Of a stretch of 64,000 nt of DNA, positions 18,197 to 26,920 are shown piece after piece; within the stretch, counting starts at the first letter, position 1; each line of letters starts with the position of its first letter. The notes beneath the pieces were generated by a model. That model did no database searches and had not been told where the DNA came from. It saw nothing but the letters and a program-made list of their open reading frames with translations. The translations under genes were made by a program, and so were the position numbers. Where the stretch lies: assembly GCF_031846415.1 (NCBI RefSeq), contig NZ_JAVRHT010000007.1, positions 49,053-113,052 on the forward strand, read 5' to 3'. The stretch is from Rubrivirga litoralis. GTDB taxonomy: Bacteria; Bacteroidota; Rhodothermia; Rhodothermales; Rubricoccaceae.

Positions 18197-18263
18197 CGCG
18201 TGACGGGCGAGGGGCAAAACCTTTCGGGGCGAGTGCCTTTTACCCGTCACCCACCGCCTGCCA
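18189..18263. repeat. Inverted GTGACGGGT-type words after RND gene
   Basis: Left arm AGGGTGACGCGTGACGGGCG (18189-18208) overlaps the RND stop codon; right arm TTTTACCCGTCACCC (about 18239-18253) precedes the next gene. The same word family appears at 14028-14047 and 62694-62790. Confidence 0.55.
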
Positions 18264-18275
18264 CCCCGCCCCGTC

Positions 18276-19184
18276 ATGATCGAACGCCTGTTCCCGCCCG
18301 CCCCCCACGTCGTCGCCCTCCGCGTGGGCGGCCGCGTGACGACCGCCGACGTCGACCGCGCGAAGGCGGCGCTCGACGGCGCGCTCGCCGATCACGACCG
18401 GATCTCGTTCCTGCTCGTCGTCGACGGCGTCGGGTTCGTGGACCCGGCGGCGCTCGTCCGCGACATCGGCTACGGGATCGGGCAGGTCCAGAACCTGCCC
18501 CGGTTCCACCGGGCGGCCGTCGTGACGGGGCAGGGCTGGCTCCGCGCCGTCGTCGGCGCCGAGAACGCCGTGCTGCCAGGCGTCGAGGTTCGCGCCTTCT
18601 CGCCGGCCGACCGCGCGGCGGCCGAGGCGTGGGTGTCCGGGGAGCCGCCCCGCTCGCAGCCGGGGCTCGCGTGGCTGCCGGCCAACCGGCCGACGCTCGT
18701 GGCGTACGCCGTGCGCGGCGTGCTCCGGGCCGAGGACGTGGCCGCGTTCGGCGAGCGGCTCGACGCCGCGACGGCGGCCGGCGCGGTGGACGTGCTCGCG
18801 GTCGTCGAGGCGGCGCCGGTCCCCGGGCTCGACGCGCTGGGCACCGACCTCGCCCAGCTCCAGCTCCGCGCGCTCCGCGTCACGCGCCGCTACGCGGTCG
18901 TGGGCGGGGCGGGGTGGCTCGGGCAGGCGGTCTCGCTGATGGCCCCGCTCCTGCCGGTCCAGGTCAAGACGTTTGCGGCCGGCCAGGAGGCGGCGGCGCG
19001 GGCGTGGCTCGACGAGGGCCGCGACGACGCGGGCGCGACGCGCGACCTCCCCGCCCTGCCCGCGACGGTCGCCGATCTGCCCAAGGCCGACGACGCGGGC
19101 GGGGCGGACGACGCTGGGGCCGCCCCGCCCCCGGACGACCTGGGCAGCGTGCCGCCGGCCGGCACGCCGCCGCCGCTGCTGTAG
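18276..19184 (+). CDS. Tandem SpoIIAA-like (STAS superfamily) protein
   Basis: 302 residues. Two copies of a SpoIIAA-like domain: residues 1-122 (VVALRVGGRVTTADVDRAKA, LVRDIGYGIGQVQNLPRFHR, RAFSPADRAAAEAWV) and about 132-250 (LVAYAVRGVLRAEDVAAFGE, RRYAVVGGAGWLGQAVSLM, VKTFAAGQEAAARAWL). Such domains are linked to regulation or lipid binding; the biochemical role is not established. No signal peptide, so cytoplasmic. The C-terminal 50 residues are a Gly/Ala/Asp/Pro-rich tail partly coded by 11-mer words. It stands 79 bp after the RND gene, possibly in the same transcript. Confidence 0.8.
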   Translation: MIERLFPPAPHVVALRVGGRVTTADVDRAKAALDGALADHDRISFLLVVDGVGFVDPAALVRDIGYGIGQVQNLPRFHRAAVVTGQGWLRAVVGAENAVLPGVEVRAFSPADRAAAEAWVSGEPPRSQPGLAWLPANRPTLVAYAVRGVLRAEDVAAFGERLDAATAAGAVDVLAVVEAAPVPGLDALGTDLAQLQLRALRVTRRYAVVGGAGWLGQAVSLMAPLLPVQVKTFAAGQEAAARAWLDEGRDDAGATRDLPALPATVADLPKADDAGGADDAGAAPPPDDLGSVPPAGTPPPLL

Positions 19185-19315
19185 CGGGCGGCGCCTTACG
19201 CTCTCTCTGCCACACCCGCCCCGCCCTCGTTCCACCGATGGCGCCGGGCGGGGCGGACCCTGCCGGCGCCCACCCGAGTACGTCCCGCTCCGCCCGCTCG
19301 GACCGCCCCGCCCGC

Positions 19316-20542
19316 ATGCCGCCTCTCCACCCCGCCCTGCTCCTCCTCGTCCCCGGCCCGACCGGCGCTGTCGAAGGGTCCGGCTCGCTGACGCTGCTCG
19401 TCGTCTACGTCGTGCTCGCGATCGGCGTCTCGTTCCTGTGCTCGATCATGGAGGCCGTGCTGCTGAGCGTGACGCCGGCCTACGTCGGCGCGCTCGGCGA
19501 CACGAACGCGGCGGCCGCCGATCGCCTCAAGGAGCTCAAGGCCGACGTGGACCGCCCGCTCGCGGCCATCCTCACGCTCAACACGATCGCCCACACGATC
19601 GGGGCGGCCGGCGCGGGCGCCGAGGCCGCCGGCTACTTCGGGGCGGCCTCGGTCGGCATCTTCTCGGCCGTCCTCACGCTGGGCATCCTGGTCCTTTCCG
19701 AGATCATCCCCAAGACCATCGGCGCCGTCTACTGGCGCGGCCTCGCCCCGCTCGTGTCCCGGCTCCTCGTCGGCATCGTGTTCGTGCTCAAGTGGACCGG
19801 GCTCATCTGGCTCTCGCAGGCCCTCACGAAGCTCATTGCGCGCGGCAAGAAGGAGGACTCGGTAAGCCGCGAGGAGCTGGCGGCGCTGGCCCAGATCGGG
19901 ACCGAGGAGGGCGTGTTCGATGCGTCCGAGAGCCGCATCCTCCAGAGCCTGTTCCGCTTTAGCGAGCTCAAGACCCGCGACGTCATGACGCCGCGGACCG
20001 TCGTCGTGGCCTACCCCGAGGGCGCGCCGCTCCGCGAGATCGCCAATGACGGGACCCCGTTCTCGCGCCTCCCGCTCTACCGCGGCACCAAGGACACCGT
20101 GACCGGCTTCGTCCTGCGCGACGACGTGCTCCGGGCCGTGGCCGACGGACGGGGCGACGAGCCGTCCTCGACGGTCGCCCGCGACCTCCTGTCGGTCCCC
20201 GACTCGCTCCCGCTGCCCAAGCTGTTCGACCGGCTCCTGGAGCGGCGCGAGCACCTCGCGCTCGTTGTCGGTGAGTACGGGGGGACGGCCGGCGTGGTCT
20301 CGGTCGAGGACGTGGTCGAGACCATCCTCGGCCTCGAAATCGTCGACGAGGTCGACCGCGACGACGATATGCAGGCGGCGGCCCGGGCGCAGTGGGCCGA
20401 GCGGGCCACGCGACTCGGCCTGGTCGACGACCCCGCCGACGGGGCGGCCGTGGACGCGGCCGTCGAGCAGGCGGCGGCGGTTCAGTACGGGATCACGGGC
20501 GGCGAGCCGCCGGCGGTCTCGCCGGCCGAGCCTCGGAGGTAG
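19316..20542 (+). CDS. CNNM/hemolysin-type membrane protein with CBS domains
   Basis: 408 residues. N-terminal CNNM transmembrane domain with about four helices (SLTLLVVYVVLAIGVSFLCS, SVGIFSAVLTLGILVLSEII, LVGIVFVLKWTGLIWLSQAL), containing the conserved LSEIIPKTIG motif, followed by a linker with EELAALAQIGTEEGVFDASE and a pair of CBS domains (MTPRTVVVAYPEGAPLREI; HLALVVGEYGGTAGVVSVED). The family is implicated in Mg2+/Co2+ export or tolerance. It lacks the usual C-terminal CorC/HlyC domain. ATG 19316 gives a signal-anchor N-terminus. Confidence 0.92.
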   Translation: MPPLHPALLLLVPGPTGAVEGSGSLTLLVVYVVLAIGVSFLCSIMEAVLLSVTPAYVGALGDTNAAAADRLKELKADVDRPLAAILTLNTIAHTIGAAGAGAEAAGYFGAASVGIFSAVLTLGILVLSEIIPKTIGAVYWRGLAPLVSRLLVGIVFVLKWTGLIWLSQALTKLIARGKKEDSVSREELAALAQIGTEEGVFDASESRILQSLFRFSELKTRDVMTPRTVVVAYPEGAPLREIANDGTPFSRLPLYRGTKDTVTGFVLRDDVLRAVADGRGDEPSSTVARDLLSVPDSLPLPKLFDRLLERREHLALVVGEYGGTAGVVSVEDVVETILGLEIVDEVDRDDDMQAAARAQWAERATRLGLVDDPADGAAVDAAVEQAAAVQYGITGGEPPAVSPAEPRR

Positions 20543-20779
20543 CGGGCAGCAGATGCCCCCGCCCTGGCCGCGGGCGGGGTGGTCGGGGCAACCGGCGATC
20601 GCCCGGGGGCGGGGCGGGACGGTAAGGGCGACCGGCGGTCGCCCACTGGGTCGGGCGGCGCGTCCCCGATCCCAGCACCCGGCGAAGAATCCGCCCCGCC
20701 CCGGTGCGGCGTCCCCGGGCGGGGCGGCCTGTGGAGACATTGCGCCCACGCCGACCGCCCCGCCCGACCGCCCCGCCCG
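20543..20779. repeat. Palindrome/11-mer mosaic
   Basis: Order: GGGCAGCAGATGCCC; 11-mer; GGGGCAACCGGCGATCGCCC (20585-20604); 11-mer; GGGCGACCGGCGGTCGCCC (20626-20644, perfect arms); GGCGAAGAATCCGCCCCGCC (from 20681); 11-mer pair CCGCCCCGCCCC/GGGCGGGGCGG. The element GGCGAAGAATCCGCCCCGCC is found again at 50157-50176. No gene is visible. Confidence 0.7.
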
Positions 20780-22291
20780 ATGCGCCGCCTCGAAGACTTC
20801 TCCGACGCCGACCTCCGCGTCTTTGCCCGCCCCGCCCTGCCGCCGCCGGCCGCCATCCGCTCGGTCTACCTCATCGGGATCTGCGGGAAGGGGATGGGCG
20901 CGCTCGCCGAGCTGCTCGCCGAGGCCGGCTACGCCGTGCGCGGGTCGGACGAGGCCGCCTACCCGCCCATGTCGACGCGCCTCGCCGCGGCCGGCATCGA
21001 GGTCCTCGAAGGCTACGACGCGGCCCACCTCGACGGCCCCGACGGCCCGCCCGACCTCGTCGTCGTGGGCAACGCGGCCGTGCCGACGCACCCCGAGGCG
21101 GCGGCAGCGCGCGAGCGCGGGCTCGTGCAGGCGTCGCTGCCCGAGACCCTCGCCCACCTGTTCCTGGCCGAGCGCCGCCCCGCCGTCGTCGCCGGCACGC
21201 ACGGGAAGACGACGACGACGGGGATGCTCGTCCACGTGCTCCGCGAGGCCGGGCTCGACCCCGGCTTCCTCGTCGGCGGCGTGCTCGTGGACGAGGCGCG
21301 GACGAGCGGGCTGGGGAGCGGAGCGGCGTTCTGTGTCGAGGGCGACGAGTACGACGCGGCCTACTTCGACAAGCGGCCCAAGATGATCCTCTACCGGCCG
21401 TACCGGGCCGTCGTCACGTCGCTGGAGTTCGACCACGCCGACATCTACGCCGACTGGGACGAGTACCAGCGGGCGTTCCACGCCTTCGTCTCGCTGCCGC
21501 CGCCCGACGGCCTCCTCGTCCTCAACGGCGAGGAGCTCGAGGTCCGCGCGCTCGCCGAGTGGTCGTGGGCGCGCGTGCGGCTCTACGGCGAGGAAGGCGC
21601 GCCGGGTGGGCCGTTCGACGTGGCCGCCCGCGACCTCGCGACCGAGGACGGCGCCCAGCGGTTCACGCTCGTCGTGGGCGGGGAGGCCGTCGCGCGCGTC
21701 CGCCTCCCGCTCGGCGGGCGGTACAACGCGCTCAACGCGCTCGCGGTCGCGGCCGTGGCCCTCGACGCCGGGGCTACGCCGCAGCAGGTGGCCGACGGGC
21801 TCGCCTCGTTCGCCGGCATGAAGCGGCGCCAGGAGGTGGCCTACGATGGCCGCGTGCTCGTCGTCGACGACTTTGCCCACCACCCGACGGCCGTCGAGGC
21901 GACCGTCCGCGGCGTCCGCGAGCGGTGGCCGGGGCGGCGCGTCGTGGCCGTGTTCGAGCCGCGGTCGAACTCGTCGCGGCGGGCCGCCTTCGAGTCCCCG
22001 TACGCCCGCGCGCTCGCCGCCGCCGACGCCGTGTTCCTCTCCACCCCGCCCCTCCGCCACAACGACGACCCGGCCCACTTTCTCGACGCCGAGGCCGTCG
22101 CCGCGTCGGTCCGCGAGGGCGGCACGCCGGCCGCGGCCTACGCCTCCGCCGACGCGCTCCTCCCCGACCTCCTGGCGGACCTGCGCGACGGCGACCTCGC
22201 GCTCGTCATGTCCAACGGCTCGTTCGACGGCCTCGTCGGCAAGCTGGCGGACGCGCTGGCGGGGAGGAACGGAGGGGCGGACGAGGGATAA
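20780..22291 (+). CDS. mpl: UDP-MurNAc : L-Ala-gamma-D-Glu-meso-DAP ligase (Mpl)
   Basis: 503 residues. Mur-ligase family enzyme for recycling of the cell-wall tripeptide. N-terminal nucleotide/UDP-binding part IRSVYLIGICGKGMGALAEL, P-loop VAGTHGKTTTTGMLV (about 137-151), FCVEGDEYDAAYFDKRPKM and HADIYADWDEY, which are Mpl rather than MurC features, and a C-terminal ligase domain with DDFAHHPTAVEATVRGVRER. Start ATG 20780 directly follows a CCGCCCCGCCCG word. The C-terminal NGGADEG comes from a word-like sequence that overlaps the repeat arm at 22267. Confidence 0.94.
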   Translation: MRRLEDFSDADLRVFARPALPPPAAIRSVYLIGICGKGMGALAELLAEAGYAVRGSDEAAYPPMSTRLAAAGIEVLEGYDAAHLDGPDGPPDLVVVGNAAVPTHPEAAAARERGLVQASLPETLAHLFLAERRPAVVAGTHGKTTTTGMLVHVLREAGLDPGFLVGGVLVDEARTSGLGSGAAFCVEGDEYDAAYFDKRPKMILYRPYRAVVTSLEFDHADIYADWDEYQRAFHAFVSLPPPDGLLVLNGEELEVRALAEWSWARVRLYGEEGAPGGPFDVAARDLATEDGAQRFTLVVGGEAVARVRLPLGGRYNALNALAVAAVALDAGATPQQVADGLASFAGMKRRQEVAYDGRVLVVDDFAHHPTAVEATVRGVRERWPGRRVVAVFEPRSNSSRRAAFESPYARALAAADAVFLSTPPLRHNDDPAHFLDAEAVAASVREGGTPAAAYASADALLPDLLADLRDGDLALVMSNGSFDGLVGKLADALAGRNGGADEG

Positions 22292-22387
22292 GGGGGAGCC
22301 GCCCCGCCCGCGCCACGAGAGGAACCCGCCGGGCGGGGCGGCCGCCGTCTCTGTCTATTCCTCCATGCCCGATCCCTCCATCCCTCG
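22267..22387. repeat. Inverted GGAGGGA/TCCCTCC words between mpl and BtuF-like gene
   Basis: Left arm GAACGGAGGGGCGGACGAGG (22267-22286) reaches over the mpl stop; right arm ATTCCTCC...GATCCCTCCATCCCTCG (22357-22387) covers the start codon and first codons of the next gene (its residues PDPSIPRT). In the middle lie CCGCCCCGCCCG and GGGCGGGGCGG. Similar words occur at 7565-7725. Confidence 0.55.
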
Positions 22388-23216
22388 AACGGACGCCCTC
22401 GGCCGGCCGGTGCGCCTGGCCGCCCCGCCCCGGCGCATCGTCTCGCTCGTCCCGTCGCAGACGGAGCTGTTGGCCGACCTCGAGCTGGACGACGAGGTCG
22501 TCGGGCTCACGCGGTTCTGCGTCCACCCGGACGGCTGGAAGGCGGCCAAGACGATCGTAGGCGGGACGAAGAACGTCAACGTCGAGCGCGTGCGTGGGCT
22601 CCGGCCCGACCTCGTGATCGCAAACAAGGAGGAGAACGTCCGTGAGCAGGTCGAGGCCGTCGCCGCGTTCTGCCCGGTCTACGTGACGGACGTGGCCGAC
22701 GTGGACGGCGCGGTCGCCATGATCCGCGACGTCGGCGCGCTCGTCGGCCGCGCGGCGCGGGCGGGGCGGATTGCCGACGAGGTCGAGGGCGGGTTCGCTG
22801 CCCTCGCGGCCGCCCCGCCCGCATCGAGTCCGCCCGCATCGAGTCCGCCCCGCACCGAGCGCGCGCTCTACCTCATCTGGCGCGACCCGTGGATGGCAGT
22901 CGGCGGCGACACGATCATTTCGGATGTGCTGGAGCGGGGCGGCTGGGCCAACGCGACCTCCAGCCGCGACCGCTACCCGACGCTCTCAGATCAGGACATC
23001 GACCAACTCGCGCCGGACGTGGTCATGCTCTCGTCCGAGCCGTACCCGTTCCAGGCCAAGCACGTGGCCGAGGTCCAGGCGCTCGCGCCGGCCGCCCGCG
23101 TCGTGCTCGTCGACGGCGAGGCGTTCTCGTGGTACGGGAGCCGCCTCCGGCACACGCCGGCCGTTCTCCGCACGCTCCGCGCGGGCGGGGCGGAGGCCAG
23201 CGGGGCGGACCGCTAG
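22365..23216 (+). CDS. Helical-backbone metal receptor / BtuF-like protein without signal peptide
   Basis: 283 residues. Periplasmic-binding fold of the BtuF/FepB type: RIVSLVPSQTELLADLELDD, RFCVHPDGWKAAKTIVGGTK, LRPDLVIANKEENVREQVEA, and ALYLIWRDPWMAVGGDTIIS. The family binds cobalamin or iron chelates for an ABC importer, but this copy has no signal peptide or lipobox and no importer genes beside it. That points to a cytoplasmic binding role or an export signal lost or missed. The domain linker holds a short repeat (PPASSPPASSPP). C-terminal tail is word-coded. Confidence 0.85.
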   Translation: MPDPSIPRTDALGRPVRLAAPPRRIVSLVPSQTELLADLELDDEVVGLTRFCVHPDGWKAAKTIVGGTKNVNVERVRGLRPDLVIANKEENVREQVEAVAAFCPVYVTDVADVDGAVAMIRDVGALVGRAARAGRIADEVEGGFAALAAAPPASSPPASSPPRTERALYLIWRDPWMAVGGDTIISDVLERGGWANATSSRDRYPTLSDQDIDQLAPDVVMLSSEPYPFQAKHVAEVQALAPAARVVLVDGEAFSWYGSRLRHTPAVLRTLRAGGAEASGADR

Positions 23217-23388
23217 CCCAAGCGACCGGCCGCCCAGCAGGCCGAGGGCCTGGGGGCGGGGGCGGGTTCGGGCCGGTCCGCACGGGCGGGGTGGTTGGAC
23301 TTCGTGTGAGGCCGAGGCCGTGTCAGGGACGCGTGGAACTACGGCGCCGCCGCGGGATCGGACCTGACGAACTCATTCCCCTCTCTCT

Positions 23389-24273
23389 ATGATCTTCTCC
23401 CCTCCCACCGACCGCCCCGCCCTCGACGCCGGAACCTTCGACCTCGGCGACGGCCTGACCATCCACCGCCTCGGCTACGGCGCCATGCGGATCACGGGCA
23501 AGGGCATCTGGGGTCCGCCCAAGGACCACGACGAGTCCGTCCGCGTGCTGAAGCGGGCGGTCGAGCTCGGGATCGACTTTGTCGACACGGCCGACAGCTA
23601 CGGCCCCTTCGTCAGCGAGGACCTGATCGCCGAGGCGCTCGCGCCGTACGACGACGTCGTGATCGCGACAAAGGGCGGCCTCCTGCGGACCGGCCCGAAC
23701 GAGTGGCCGGTCCTGGGCAAGCCGTCGTATCTCCGCCAGGCCGTCCAGATGTCGCTCCGCCGGCTGAAGCTGGACACCATTCCGCTCTACCAGCTCCACC
23801 GGATCGACCCCGAGGTCGACCGCGACGAGCAGTTTGCCGCGCTCAAGGAGTTCCAGGACGAGGGCTGGGTCCGCCTCGTCGGCCTCAGCGAGGTCGACGT
23901 CGACGAGATCAAGGCGGCGCAGGACTTCGGCCTGTCCATCGTGACGGTCCAGAACGAGTACAACCTGGGCAACCGGAAGCACGAGGACGTGGTCGACTTT
24001 TGCGAGAGCGAGGGCATCGGCTTTATCCCGTGGTTCCCGCTCAACGCCGGCAAGCTGGCCGACGACGGGACGCTCGACGACGCGGCCAACGAGGTGAGCG
24101 CGTCGCCGTCGCAGGTGGCGCTCGCGTGGCTCCTCAAGCGGTCGCCCGTGATGCTCCCGATCCCGGGCACGTCGAGCGTCGAGCACCTCGAAGAGAACAC
24201 GGCCGCGGCCGCGCTCGACCTGCCCGACGCCGTGTTTGACCGCCTCGATCAGGCCACTCGCGACGCGAGCTAG
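23389..24273 (+). CDS. Aldo/keto reductase
   Basis: 294 residues. NADPH-dependent TIM-barrel oxidoreductase. Catalytic tetrad residues can be placed: Asp in FVDTADSYGP, Tyr in the same motif, Lys in IATKGG, and His in YQLHRIDP; the C-terminal nicotinamide-binding LLKRSPVMLPIPGTSSVEHL is typical. Closest in pattern to the oxidoreductases with GYGAMRITGKGIWGPP. Substrate not deducible. Monocistronic by spacing (172 bp upstream gap, 581 bp downstream). Confidence 0.94.
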   Translation: MIFSPPTDRPALDAGTFDLGDGLTIHRLGYGAMRITGKGIWGPPKDHDESVRVLKRAVELGIDFVDTADSYGPFVSEDLIAEALAPYDDVVIATKGGLLRTGPNEWPVLGKPSYLRQAVQMSLRRLKLDTIPLYQLHRIDPEVDRDEQFAALKEFQDEGWVRLVGLSEVDVDEIKAAQDFGLSIVTVQNEYNLGNRKHEDVVDFCESEGIGFIPWFPLNAGKLADDGTLDDAANEVSASPSQVALAWLLKRSPVMLPIPGTSSVEHLEENTAAAALDLPDAVFDRLDQATRDAS

Positions 24274-24854
24274 GTCCGCACCGAAGCGCCGATTCTGCCC
24301 TGCCTGGGGCTGTTTCCGTCTGAGGATTTCCTTAGGGACGGCGCTCAGACGTTCCTCAAAGTGGGCGGGGCGGCCTGCGTTCGCTCTTTCCTGCTCCCAA
24401 GGGTTGCTGCTCCACCGCGAGGCGCGGCGTGGCGCCTTGACGACGCCGTCCGGGTGTGTTGTCTTGGAGCATGACCGTCCGCCACCCCACCCCCTCCGTT
24501 GTCCACGACGCGACCGCCCCGGCCCGGCCGGCGGCGGTCCGCTCGGCGTGCGGTGAGGGCGGGGCGGTGCGCTCCGACGCGGCCCGCGCGGACGCCGCCC
24601 CGCCCGTGGTGGCGGAGGCCGAACGTGCGCCCTGCCGGTGCGGAGAGCCGGAGCGCACGGCTCGTCCTGGGCGGCCCGCTTTTCCTGGTTCGGCGCACGG
24701 CGTGCGTCTCGGCACAGGCGCACGGAGCGCCGGCCGCCTTCCCAGGTTCGGGTTCTCCCCGGTGCTCCGGGGTTCCCGCCCCCAATAGATTGCGAGTTGC
24801 TCTACGCGGCCAAACACTGCCTCTTCTGAAGGTTAGGCCGTCACCCTGGTAGAC
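24274..24854. other. 581-base gap without a convincing gene
   Basis: Several open frames overlap here but none shows recognisable homology or a consistent codon pattern. There is one 11-mer near 24363, two near 24560-24605, and a GC hairpin CCCCGG-tgct-CCGGGG (24757-24772). An ATG frame from 24471 could code about 105 residues rich in Ala/Arg/Pro; I do not support it. The last 70 bases, of lower GC, probably hold the promoter of the TerB-like gene. Confidence 0.4.
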
Positions 24855-25247
24855 ATGAACCTTCCCAACACATCGACCGAACGCCTGACGCAGGTGGTCC
24901 ACCTCTACCTCGCGGTGGCGGACACGGCGTCGGGCGAGCACGAGCCCCACGAGCGCCAGCTCGCCATCGACCTGATGCGGCGGTGGGAGCCGCGGTGCGA
25001 CGAGGAGGCCATCGAGGCCATCGTCGACACGGCTTACGTCGCGGCCCGGTCGGGCTACGAGGTCGACCGGATCGTCGGCGAACTCCGCGAGGCGCTCTCG
25101 TTCGAGGACCGGAACCGGCTGCTCGCCGACCTCGGCCGGATTGCCCGGGCTGACGGCCACCTCACGCTCCGCGAGGCCGAGATCATCGGCCAGATCCGGT
25201 CCGCTTTCCGCCGCGGCGGCGAGCCCCACCCGAGGCCCGAGGCCTGA
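24855..25247 (+). CDS. TerB-like domain protein
   Basis: 130 residues, all helical. The C-terminal half (FEDRNRLLADLGRIARADGH, LTLREAEIIGQIRSAF) has the TerB/DjlA-like pattern with the conserved acidic/ADG turn; the N-terminal half (LYLAVADTASGEHEPHERQL) looks like the first half of the same fold. Tellurite-resistance TerB proteins bind metal and act at the membrane in stress responses; the role here is unknown. Followed by a strong terminator. Confidence 0.8.
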   Translation: MNLPNTSTERLTQVVHLYLAVADTASGEHEPHERQLAIDLMRRWEPRCDEEAIEAIVDTAYVAARSGYEVDRIVGELREALSFEDRNRLLADLGRIARADGHLTLREAEIIGQIRSAFRRGGEPHPRPEA

Positions 25248-25284
25248 CCGCCCCGCCCCGCCCGCTGGGGCGACGACGAAACGA

Positions 25285-25322
25285 AGAGAGCCGCGCCCAT
25301 CTCCGGGCGCGGCTCTCTTTTT
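25285..25322 (+). terminator. Rho-independent terminator of the TerB-like gene
   Basis: AGAGAGCCGCGCCC (25285-25298), loop of 6, GGGCGCGGCTCTCT (25305-25318), then TTTT. Perfect 14-bp stem with a T tract in the plus direction; on the other strand the A-rich side ACGAAACGAAGAG gives no T tract, so it is chiefly plus-directed. Confidence 0.9.
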
Positions 25323-25332
25323 GTCTGGGGCC

Positions 25333-25358
25333 GAGGGCGGGGTGGCCGCCCCGCCCTC
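25333..25358. repeat. 11-mer hairpin over the glyS stop codon
   Basis: GAGGGCGGGG (25333-25342), loop tggccg, CCCCGCCCTC (25349-25358). Perfect 10-bp stem that overlaps the last bases of glyS (stop at 25357-25359). With the terminator at 25285 it separates two convergent genes. Confidence 0.65.
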
Positions 25359-26805
25359 ACGCCGCCGGCGTCCAGGCGTCGACCTTGTCCTCGATGTAGC
25401 GGCGGACGTTCTCGGCCGGGATCCGGTCCTGCTCCATCGAGTCCCGGTCGCGGACGGTCACGGTCCCGTCCTCTAGCGTGTCGCCGTCGACGGTGATGGC
25501 GAACGGCGTCCCGACCTCGTCCTGGCGGCGGTAGCGGCGGCCGACGGCGCCCTTCTCGTCGTAGGTCACGTTGAACTGCCGGCGGAGGTCGGCCTCGATC
25601 TTGTGGGCCGCCTCGGGCATCCCGCCCTTCTTGACGAGCGGGAACACGGCGGCCGTGAACGGGGCGAGGGCGGGGTGGAACCGGAGGACCGTCCGCGTCT
25701 CGGTCTTGTCGCCGTTCGTGACCTCCTCCTCGGCGTAGGCGTCGCAGAGCACCATGAGGATTGTCCGGTCGAGGCCGACCGACGTCTCGACGACGTAGGG
25801 GAGGTAGCGCTCCTGCGTCTGCGGGTCGAAGTACTCCAGCTTTTTGCCGCTGAACTCCTGGTGCCGGCTGAGGTCGTAGTCGGTCCGGCTGTGGACGCCC
25901 TCGACCTCGTTCCACCCGAACGGGTACTCGTACTGGACGTCTTGGGCGGCGTCGGCGTAGTGGGCCAGCTTTTCGTGCTCGTGCCACCGCAGCTTCTCGG
26001 GGCGGATGCCGTTGGCGCGGTGCCACGCCATGCGCCGCTCGGACCACGCCTCGTAGGCCTCCATCTGCTCGCCGGGCTTGACGAAGTACTGCATCTCCAT
26101 CTGCTCGAACTCGCGCATGCGGAAGATGAACTGGCGCGCGACGATCTCGTTGCGGAAGGCCTTCCCGATCTGGGCGATCCCGAACGGGACCTGCTGCCGG
26201 GCCGTCTCGGCGACCGTCTTAAAGTGGACGAAGATGCCCTGGGCCGTCTCGGGGCGGAGGTAGATCCGGTCGTCCTCGCCGGCGACGGCGCCCACGCGCG
26301 TCTCGAACATGAGGTTGAACTGGCGGACGTCGGTCCAGTCGAAGGCGCCGGAGTCGGGGCTCTTGATCTCCTCGTCCTGGATGACCTGGCCGAGGGCCGA
26401 GGCCGGGTCGTCGGCGTTGAGGGCGGCCACGAAGCGGCCGTAGACGGCGTCGGCCTCGTCGTCCTTGCCCTTCGCGCGGAGCTTGTCGACGTGGCCCTCG
26501 ATGAGCTGGTCGGCCCGGTAGCGCCGCTTCGAGGCTTTGTCGTCGATCATGGGGTCCGAGAACGCGTCGACGTGGCCGGACGCCTTCCAGACGGTCGGGT
26601 GCATGAGGATGGCGGCGTCGAGCCCGACGACGTTGTCGTGCTCGCGGACCATCGCGTTCCACCACCGCTCGCGGACGTTCCGCTTGAGCTCGACGCCGAG
26701 CGGGCCGTAGTCGTACACGGCGCCCAGCCCGCCGTAGATCTCGGACGACGGGTAGAGGAAGCCGCGGCGCTTGGCGAGGGAGACGATCGTGTCGAGGTCG
26801 GCCAT
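25357..26805 (-). CDS. glyS: Glycyl-tRNA synthetase, homodimeric class II
   Basis: 482 residues. Charges tRNA-Gly. The eukaryote-like alpha2 form: N-terminal VSLAKRRGFLYPSSEIYGGL and VYDYGPLGVELKRNVRERWW, class II motif 2 FRNEIVARQFIFRMREFEQM, EMQYFVKPGEQ, motif 3 SVGLDRTILMVLCDAY, and a C-terminal anticodon-binding domain. ATG 26805 gives the conserved MADLDTIVSLAKRRG start; the frame continues upstream through GC-rich leader without homology. Divergent from the DUF1353 gene. Confidence 0.97.
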   Translation of the reverse strand: MADLDTIVSLAKRRGFLYPSSEIYGGLGAVYDYGPLGVELKRNVRERWWNAMVREHDNVVGLDAAILMHPTVWKASGHVDAFSDPMIDDKASKRRYRADQLIEGHVDKLRAKGKDDEADAVYGRFVAALNADDPASALGQVIQDEEIKSPDSGAFDWTDVRQFNLMFETRVGAVAGEDDRIYLRPETAQGIFVHFKTVAETARQQVPFGIAQIGKAFRNEIVARQFIFRMREFEQMEMQYFVKPGEQMEAYEAWSERRMAWHRANGIRPEKLRWHEHEKLAHYADAAQDVQYEYPFGWNEVEGVHSRTDYDLSRHQEFSGKKLEYFDPQTQERYLPYVVETSVGLDRTILMVLCDAYAEEEVTNGDKTETRTVLRFHPALAPFTAAVFPLVKKGGMPEAAHKIEADLRRQFNVTYDEKGAVGRRYRRQDEVGTPFAITVDGDTLEDGTVTVRDRDSMEQDRIPAENVRRYIEDKVDAWTPAA

Positions 26806-26879
26806 GTCGGAGGTGTGGGGAGCCCGCAAGATCGCGGCGGGGCGGGGCGGGGCGGCGAACGGCGGTCGAAAAGCGCGGG

Positions 26880-26887
26880 CTAGGTTG
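26880..26887 (+). promoter_or_regulatory. TAGGTTGG box before the DUF1353 gene
   Basis: TAGGTTGG 41 bases upstream of the ATG, matching the TAnnTT pattern seen at other genes in the window. No -33 element assigned. Confidence 0.3.
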
Positions 26888-26920
26888 GGACCGCCCCGCC
26901 CCCAGAACCGCCCCGCCCCG

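Noticed and set aside
24456..24788. 110-codon open frame between the aldo/keto reductase and the TerB-like gene.
   Set aside because: Product is Ala/Arg/Pro-rich with no recognisable domain, overlapping frames are equally open, and it includes 11-mer copies usual for gaps.
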